From Hymenobacter metallicola (lineage in GTDB: Bacteria > Bacteroidota > Bacteroidia > Cytophagales > Hymenobacteraceae), in the NCBI RefSeq assembly GCF_004745645.1, contig NZ_SRMB01000005.1, positions 124,001 to 188,000 on the forward strand: 64,000 bases of DNA. The letters run 5' to 3'. The notes under the pieces were generated by a model that searched no databases, was not told the DNA's origin, and saw nothing but the letters and a program-made list of their open reading frames with translations. The number at the start of each line of letters is the position of its first letter. Within the stretch, counting starts at the first letter, position 1. Shown here in pieces: positions 59,136 through 64,000 of this stretch. A program made the translations under genes and the position numbers.

Positions 59136-59636
59136 TTACAGCTTGGGAGCCGGGGCCGTTTCGCGCAGCGTGATGTTGTACTGGGCGGCAAAGCGGCGGA
59201 TTTCGTTGCGGAAGTTTTCCCGGCGCTTCGGGCCTTTTACTTCCCGTAGGTTCAGGGTGTAGAGGTCGTTGGAGCGCAGGCGGATGCGTAGTTGCATGGG
59301 CGCCAGGTCGATGGCCTCAATCTCCTCGGCGGCAAATACCTGCTTGGGCCGGAACAGGCCGCCCTTGTGCACGATGTAGCCGGGCGTAAACTCCAGGTAG
59401 CTCTGCGTACCAAAAATGGGCGCGTTGTGCACCAGCACGTAGCCGATGTACACCAGGCTGAACACCAAGAACACGTAGTGCAGGAAGTGGTAGTCCTGCT
59501 CGCCCTGGCCGGCGGCAATCAGAAAGACGGTGTAGGCAATCCAGAGCGCGCCGATGAGCATCTGGCCCCAGAACGGAACCTTGGACGTGTCGGCGGGCCG
59601 CAGGCGGATGCGGGTGGTTTTGGTAACGCTGGGCAT
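59136..59636 (-). CDS. Small membrane protein with PH-like domain, unknown
   Basis: 166 residues from ATG 59636 (MPSVTKTTRIRL). Two membrane helices (MLIGALWIAYTVFLIAAG and YVFLVFSLVYIGYVLVHNA) are followed by a beta-rich part (YLEFTPGYIVHKGGLF... EIEAIDLAPMQLRIRLRSNDLYTLNL) that looks like a bacterial PH domain. No family name known to me. The frame extends upstream to 59759 but with non-protein-like residues. Confidence 0.7.
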   Translation of the reverse strand: MPSVTKTTRIRLRPADTSKVPFWGQMLIGALWIAYTVFLIAAGQGEQDYHFLHYVFLVFSLVYIGYVLVHNAPIFGTQSYLEFTPGYIVHKGGLFRPKQVFAAEEIEAIDLAPMQLRIRLRSNDLYTLNLREVKGPKRRENFRNEIRRFAAQYNITLRETAPAPKL

Positions 59637-59766
59637 AGAGAGTAGAAGTCTGACAACAAAGTAAACGAAAAACCGGCAAGGCGCCGGGCCGTGCTGGTTT
59701 CTAGTTGTTCGTCGCTGGTTGCCCGTGGTTAGATCGTGCTGATTCCTACCAACGAACAACCAACAA

Positions 59767-60195
59767 CTACTTCAGCGTCGCCGAAGCCAGCTCCATTTCC
59801 GGCACGGCCTTGAGCAGGGCCGAAATCGGGCAGTGCTCCTTGGCGTTTTCGGCCTGCTTCTGGAATTCTTCCTGGGTAATGCCTTCTACTTCTCCTTCGG
59901 TGGTGAGCGTGATTTTAACCACTTTGGGCACGTCGCCCGAGGTGTCGAGCGTCACTTTCGACTCGGTCCGGATCTGCTTGACCTGGGCGCCAGCCTTGGT
60001 GAGCTGGCCGGTCAGGAACATGGTGTAGCAGCCCGCGTGGGCCGCCCCGATGAGCTCCTCGGGGTTGGTGCCTTTCTGGCCTTCAAAGCGGGCCCCAACC
60101 GAGTAGGGCGCTTTCACCGTGCCGCTCTGGGTCGAGATTTCGCCGCTGCCTTTGATGTCGCCGTTCCAAACGGCATTTCCGCGCTGATTGATCAT
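59767..60195 (-). CDS. OsmC family peroxiredoxin
   Basis: 142 residues. OsmC/Ohr proteins reduce organic hydroperoxides with two reactive Cys. Both are seen: GAAHAGCYTMFL and ENAKEHCPISALL, at the right spacing (about 60-70 residues apart). The N-terminal NQRGNAVWNGDIKGSGEIS then TQSG and TNPEELIG are typical of OsmC rather than Ohr. ATG at 60195. Monocistronic. Confidence 0.93.
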   Translation of the reverse strand: MINQRGNAVWNGDIKGSGEISTQSGTVKAPYSVGARFEGQKGTNPEELIGAAHAGCYTMFLTGQLTKAGAQVKQIRTESKVTLDTSGDVPKVVKITLTTEGEVEGITQEEFQKQAENAKEHCPISALLKAVPEMELASATLK

Positions 60196-60297
60196 GATGG
60201 GTTGGTGTTAGGGTTGTGTGATAGTGTATACTGGTTGAGCTACGAAGGAGTTGACCAGATGTGACTATGTGGCGTCTGCTGCCTATTTTCACGGCTT

Positions 60298-60801
60298 ATG
60301 CCCGCCCTTACTCCGTTTAGCGCTTCCTTACCCACTCAAATTCGCCGCTTGCTTATTGGCCTAAGTTGGCTGGGGTTGCTGCTGTCTGGGGTAGATCTGC
60401 TAGCCGCTGAGTGGGCTTACGAGACGACGAACCACGACCTGTTAAGGGTGTTTGATATTGTTAAAAACGGTTTTTTGGCGCTTTGTCCAATCGGAATGTG
60501 GCTGCAATTTGGGCCGCGGCTGTCAGCTAAGTGGCGTAGTCTGGCTGATCTGGCGTTGTGCCTGGTCCTTTTTCCCTGGTGGCTGTATTGCGGCCTGTTG
60601 CTGCTCAACGAAGACCAGTCGCCTTGGCAGGATGAGCGGGTGTTAGCGACGACCTCGGCGCCGCAAACCCGTATAGTTCGTCAATACCAAGATACTTTTG
60701 TCACGAGTAACACGCGCTACCGAGTCGTCCGGCTCACGCCGCTGGGCTGGTGGTGGCAACGGGTAGAGCCCGTTGATACATCTGAATTCCCTCTCTACTA
60801 A
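60298..60801 (+). CDS. Small membrane protein upstream of GH3, unknown
   Basis: 167 residues. Three hydrophobic segments: LLIGLSWLGLLLSGVDLLAA, GFLALCPIGMWLQFG and LADLALCLVLFPWWLYCGLLLL, followed by a hydrophilic beta-like tail (RYRVVRLTPLGWWWQRVEPV). I do not recognise it. Its stop codon TAA is immediately followed by the GH3 ATG with no gap, so they are one operon and probably translationally coupled. Confidence 0.7.
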   Translation: MPALTPFSASLPTQIRRLLIGLSWLGLLLSGVDLLAAEWAYETTNHDLLRVFDIVKNGFLALCPIGMWLQFGPRLSAKWRSLADLALCLVLFPWWLYCGLLLLNEDQSPWQDERVLATTSAPQTRIVRQYQDTFVTSNTRYRVVRLTPLGWWWQRVEPVDTSEFPLY

Positions 60802-62295
60802 ATGGGTCTGAAATCTGCCCTGAGCCGGCCGCTGGCGGCTTACATTCACCACCGCTACCACAAGTGGCAGCAAGACCCCGTCGCTACCCAGCAGCGCGTG
60901 TTCCGGGCCCTGATGGCTAAAGGCTGCCACACCGCCTTCGGGCGCGACCATGACTTTGCCAGCATTCGGACGCCCGCCGACCTGGCCCAGCAGGTGCCCG
61001 TGCGCGATTACGAAGCCCTGGCTCCGTACGTCGAACGGGTGAAAGCCGGGGAGGCCGACGTGCTCTGGCCCGGCAAGCCCGAGTACCTGGCCAAAACTTC
61101 GGGCACGACTTCCGGCGCCAAGTACATTCCCCTGACCAAGGACAGCATCCCGAACCACATCAACGGGGCCCGGGATGCGCTGTTTCACTACATCCACGCC
61201 ACGGGCAACAGCCGCTTTCTGGACGGCAAGCTCATGTTTTTGTCCGGCAGTCCGGAGCTGGAGAAAGTGGGCGGCATTCACACCGGGCGGCTGTCGGGCA
61301 TCGTCAATCATCACGTACCGGCCTATTTACGCCGCAACCAATTGCCCTCGTATTCCACCAACATCATCGAGGACTGGGAAACCAAGCTCGACCATATCAT
61401 CGAGGAAACCCTGCCCGAAAACATGACCCTGATTTCGGGCATTCCGCCCTGGGTGCAGATGTACTTCGACAAGCTGGTCCAGATTACGGGCAAGCCGGTG
61501 AAAGACATCTTCCCGCAGTTCGACCTGTTCGTCTACGGTGGGGTCAACGTTGAGCCCTACCGGGCCAAACTCTTCGACACCATCGGCCGGTCCGTGGACA
61601 GCATCGAGTTGTTTCCGGCCTCCGAGGGCTTTCTGGCCTTCCAGGACGAGCCCGGCAACCCCGGCCTGCTGCTGCTGCTCGACGCGGGCATTTTCTACGA
61701 GTTTATTCCCGCCGAGCGGTTTTTTGAACCCAATCCGCCCCGGCTCACCATCGGGGAGGTGGAGCTGGATAAGCAGTACGCGTTGGTGCTCAATTCCAAC
61801 GCCGGCCTCTGGGGCTATAGCCTCGGCGACACGGTGCGCTTTGTGAGCAAGACCCCATATCGGGTAGTCGTCAGTGGCCGCATCAAGCACTTTCTGTCGG
61901 CTTTTGGTGAGCATGTCATCGGGGAGGAAGTCGAGCAGACCCTGCGCGAGGCTATGAGCCGGTTTTCGGAAGTCGAAGTGGTAGAATTCACCGTGGCCCC
62001 GCGCGTAAGTGCCGACCCGCAACAGCCTTCGCGCCACGAGTGGCTGGTCGAGTTTGCCCGCCCGCCCCACGATGCTGCCGCCTTTGCCGCCGCCCTGGAT
62101 GCCGGGCTGCGCCGCCGCAACGTGTACTACGACGACCTGCTTTCGGGCAGCATTCTGGCCCCGCTCCAGCTCACGCCGCTGCCGGCCGGGGCGTTTCAGC
62201 GCTACATGAAAAGCCTGGGCAAGCTCGGCGGGCAAAACAAAGTGCCCCGGCTGAGCAACGACCGTGTTATTGCCGACGCGCTGTCGGCCGTTTAA
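60802..62295 (+). CDS. GH3 (auxin-responsive promoter) family protein, acyl-adenylating
   Basis: 497 residues homologous to plant GH3 acyl-acid amido synthetases. The AMP-binding signature is YLAKTSGTTSGAKYIPLT. Further blocks are GIPPWVQMYFDKL, LFVYGGVNVEPYR, ELFPASEGFLAFQDEP, NAGLWGYSLGDTVRFVS and VSGRIKHFLSAFGEHV, which together form the ANL-type fold. Bacterial members are widespread in Bacteroidota, but their acid substrate is generally unknown. ATG directly follows the upstream stop. Confidence 0.92.
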   Translation: MGLKSALSRPLAAYIHHRYHKWQQDPVATQQRVFRALMAKGCHTAFGRDHDFASIRTPADLAQQVPVRDYEALAPYVERVKAGEADVLWPGKPEYLAKTSGTTSGAKYIPLTKDSIPNHINGARDALFHYIHATGNSRFLDGKLMFLSGSPELEKVGGIHTGRLSGIVNHHVPAYLRRNQLPSYSTNIIEDWETKLDHIIEETLPENMTLISGIPPWVQMYFDKLVQITGKPVKDIFPQFDLFVYGGVNVEPYRAKLFDTIGRSVDSIELFPASEGFLAFQDEPGNPGLLLLLDAGIFYEFIPAERFFEPNPPRLTIGEVELDKQYALVLNSNAGLWGYSLGDTVRFVSKTPYRVVVSGRIKHFLSAFGEHVIGEEVEQTLREAMSRFSEVEVVEFTVAPRVSADPQQPSRHEWLVEFARPPHDAAAFAAALDAGLRRRNVYYDDLLSGSILAPLQLTPLPAGAFQRYMKSLGKLGGQNKVPRLSNDRVIADALSAV

Positions 62296-62325
62296 GTAGC
62301 TTGGTGAAAGCAGGACCACCGGGAT

Positions 62326-62973
62326 ATGCCGAACGAATTATTTCCAACCACTACCAATATGGCGAATGCACGAAGCTGGCCGGATCTACTCGGGCAAATC
62401 AGCCGGGAAGTCTTGTCTGATCCGGATTTTATCAGCGGAAACCGAGCTTCCCTGATTACCGAGGAGCAGCGCCAAAACCAGTGGCTCGGGGCGCCTGGGG
62501 CTACCACAGCGGCGCTAGAGGCTTTGGAGCAGCGTCTGCAGATACCGCTGCCGCCCTCGTACCGGGCGTTTCTACAAGCGTCGGATGGGTTTGGCCCACT
62601 CGACTACTTTATCTGGCGGCTGAAGTCCAGCGTGGAAGTCGACTGGCTGGTGAAGACGGAGGCTGAATTGGTGGAAATGTGGGAGGTTGACGTCGAAACC
62701 ATCCCGAGCGTGCCCGACGAGGAGTATTTCATCTACGGCGATGGGCAAAACGAAATTCAGGTGCGCGGGGAGTATTTCCGGGGCCTGTTGATGATATCTG
62801 ACTGGGGCGACGCCGGGTTCCTGGCCCTCAACCCCGATGTGCAGCACCAGGGCGAATGGGAAGCCTGGCATTTCGCCAACTGGATGCCGGGGGCCGTCCG
62901 CTACCGTTCCTTTGCCGAGCTGGTGCAGGCGCATTTGGCCAGCTACCAAGCCATGAAAGAAGGGCGCTCATAA
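62326..62973 (+). CDS. SMI1/KNR4 (SUKH) family protein
   Basis: 215 residues. LGAPGATTAALEALEQRLQIPLPPSYRAFLQASDGFG is the SUKH domain beginning, followed by the VETIPSVPDEEYFIYGD and GEYFRGLLMISDWGDAGFLALNP blocks and a C-terminal FANWMPGAVRYRSFAELVQAHL. SUKH proteins often neutralise nuclease toxins, but many also occur in housekeeping roles; no toxin was seen next to it. ATG 62326 used; ATG 62359 is possible. Confidence 0.85.
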   Translation: MPNELFPTTTNMANARSWPDLLGQISREVLSDPDFISGNRASLITEEQRQNQWLGAPGATTAALEALEQRLQIPLPPSYRAFLQASDGFGPLDYFIWRLKSSVEVDWLVKTEAELVEMWEVDVETIPSVPDEEYFIYGDGQNEIQVRGEYFRGLLMISDWGDAGFLALNPDVQHQGEWEAWHFANWMPGAVRYRSFAELVQAHLASYQAMKEGRS

Positions 62974-62991
62974 CAACAAGCACTACTGCAG

Positions 62992-63411
62992 ATGGAAGGA
63001 AAGATTAAAGTTGCTGCCAGCGTAGACTATGATAAGGACTGCATTTTTGATGTATTCATCCGCAAGGACAATAGTGAAACGCATATCACCTTCGATGGAG
63101 CAGTTGATACGTGGCAGGGCTTTGCTAAGCAGTTGATAGGGTTTCCTAGAAACGTGGCAGATACGGCAGTTTTCAGTGTTGAGGGGAATAGCCATAGAGA
63201 CACACTGTTGCTTGCCGCGTACTGCTATGATGGTGCTGGGCATACAGCCCTTAGGGTAGCGACTGATAATAATGCTGACTTGCCTGCTAGATGCAAAATG
63301 GAGTTCTCAATCCGGGCTGAAGCAGCATCCCTAAACAAATTGGGCCGGCTTCTATTGGGCTGGTCGGTTGAAAATGACTCTGAAATAGTATGGGAAGCCC
63401 AAACGAGTTAA
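62992..63411 (+). CDS. Hypothetical protein beside SMI1/KNR4 gene
   Basis: 139 residues, soluble, beta-rich (KIKVAASVDYDKDCIFDVFI..., TAVFSVEGNSHRDTLLLAAY). It is more AT-rich than its neighbours. No recognised domain. It lies 18 bases after the SMI1/KNR4 stop and overlaps the start of the next gene by 22 bases. Given the neighbour, an immunity-like role is a guess only. Confidence 0.65.
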   Translation: MEGKIKVAASVDYDKDCIFDVFIRKDNSETHITFDGAVDTWQGFAKQLIGFPRNVADTAVFSVEGNSHRDTLLLAAYCYDGAGHTALRVATDNNADLPARCKMEFSIRAEAASLNKLGRLLLGWSVENDSEIVWEAQTS

Positions 63412-63854
63412 CAAAACAAACTCTCTACACGCTCTGCCAGCAATACGTCCAAGACCGGCTCGACGCGGTGCAGGCGGCCGTGCAGGCCGCCCAGGAATCG
63501 GCCAACAGTGAAACCAAGAGCAGCGCCGGCGACAAGTACGAAACCGGCCGCGCCATGGCCCAGAACGAGCGGGACCGGAACCTGGTGCAGCTTCAGCAGG
63601 CCCGGCAGCTGCAGGCCGAGCTGCTGCGCATCGACCCCACCAAGCCCTGCGACACGGTGCGGCCCGGGTCCTTGGTCCAGACCAGCATGGGCTGGTTTTT
63701 TATCAGCATCAGCGCCGGCAAGCTTACGGTAGATGCCACCGACTACTTCGCCGTATCGGCGGCCGCCCCGGTAGCGGCGGCTCTGAGTGGCAAGCGGGTT
63801 GGAGAAGAAGCGGTGTTCAACGGCAAGCCGCTGCGCATCAAAACTATCGGGTAA
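63390..63854 (+). CDS. GreA/GreB C-terminal-like protein
   Basis: 154 residues. The first 70 are a coiled coil (LYTLCQQYVQDRLDAVQAAVQAAQES...). The rest (VRPGSLVQTSMGWFFISISAGKLTVDATDYFAVSAAAPVAAALSGKRVGEEAVFNGKPLRIKTIG) has the small beta domain pattern of Gre-type factors, which bind RNA polymerase. The pattern and length match a group of Bacteroidota proteins related to transcription elongation factors, though the coiled coil tip lacks the clear acidic residues of GreA. Overlaps the previous gene by 22 bases. Confidence 0.7.
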   Translation: MGSPNELTKQTLYTLCQQYVQDRLDAVQAAVQAAQESANSETKSSAGDKYETGRAMAQNERDRNLVQLQQARQLQAELLRIDPTKPCDTVRPGSLVQTSMGWFFISISAGKLTVDATDYFAVSAAAPVAAALSGKRVGEEAVFNGKPLRIKTIG

Positions 63855-63866
63855 CTTTATCCGGGT

Positions 63867-64000
63867 CTACAGCTTCGGCAGCAGACCCGAAATGCCTTTG
63901 ATGTTGAGCCGCACGAAATTCTTGACCCGCTCGAACTTGGCGGTAGTTTCTTCCAGCTCCTCGTCCTTGTCGAGCTTGCTGGGGCGGTGGGTATCGAGCA
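63867..64000 (-). CDS. Unknown protein, C-terminal fragment (gene continues to the right)
   Basis: Only the last 44 residues and stop (TAG at 63867-63869) are in the window. They read DTHRPSKLDKDEELEETTA, then KFERVKNFVRLNIKGISGLL and PKL. This charged helical end is not enough to name a family. Confidence 0.55.
   Translation of the reverse strand, partial: LDTHRPSKLDKDEELEETTAKFERVKNFVRLNIKGISGLLPKL

Noticed and set aside
1..64000. CRISPR arrays, tRNA genes, rRNA, insertion sequences or integrase genes
   Set aside because: Read through on both strands; no regularly spaced repeats, cloverleaf sequences, transposase or integrase motifs were found.

Overview
The window reads as chromosomal DNA of a high-GC Bacteroidota bacterium, most likely a Hymenobacter or close relative (Cytophagales). 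The evidence is the mix of families (a type IX secretion C-terminal domain, DUF5916 and DUF5723 outer-membrane proteins, a Bacteroidota-type LptD, a bacterial GH3 enzyme, an S16 protein with a long acidic tail) and promoters of the Bacteroidota form, TTTG/TTG, about 19-21 bases, then TAnnTTTG. No tRNA, rRNA, CRISPR array, transposase or prophage was seen. The genus is inference; the phylum is well supported.

Layout. 1-7.2 kb: 3' part of an M1 peptidase, a small unknown gene, the ribosomal/tRNA operon rpsP-rimM-trmD-rplS, a fatty-acid desaturase, a pseudouridine synthase and panB. 7.4-14 kb: envelope genes (lptD, a divergent cell-wall amidase, an MlaD-like protein) and an acyl-CoA carboxylase subunit. 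14-23.5 kb: an HPP membrane protein, an XRE regulator, a PoxB-like enzyme, a SirB1-like protein, a redoxin/phosphopantetheinyl-transferase pair, a WD40 propeller, a DivIVA-like coiled-coil protein and folB. 23.5-26.7 kb: a BlaI repressor and M56 peptidase pair with three operator copies on its promoter. 26.8-41.4 kb: outer-membrane, secreted and small metabolic genes, including MeaB, a Nudix hydrolase, an L,D-transpeptidase and a T9SS cargo protein. 42-48.3 kb: two MBL-fold hydrolases, an HxlR regulator with a clear palindrome, two paralogues of an unrecognised family, a REP-like element and a small AT-rich patch. 48.3-55.3 kb: the two methylmalonyl-CoA mutase subunits, each beside a paralogous outer-membrane protein gene in the opposite orientation. 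55.5-64 kb: a split 5'-nucleotidase, dnaA, OsmC, GH3, an SMI1/KNR4 protein and a GreA-like protein.

How the genes fit together. Several serve acyl-CoA and CoA metabolism: the carboxylase subunit, both mutase subunits and MeaB could form a propionyl-CoA to succinyl-CoA route, while panB, the phosphopantetheinyl transferase and the Nudix protein touch CoA and its carrier. A second theme is the envelope: LptD, amidase, MlaD, L,D-transpeptidase, M56 peptidase and outer-membrane barrels. Most transcription units are short and end in strong hairpins, many of them shared by convergent genes.

The most interesting items are the BlaI/M56 locus (three TACGA-N6-TCGTA operators placed around a textbook promoter, and a peptidase with a long unusual C-terminal region carrying a duplicated module), the alternating mutase/outer-membrane-protein arrangement, the paralogous IDWFA proteins, and the composite terminator-plus-REP repeats.
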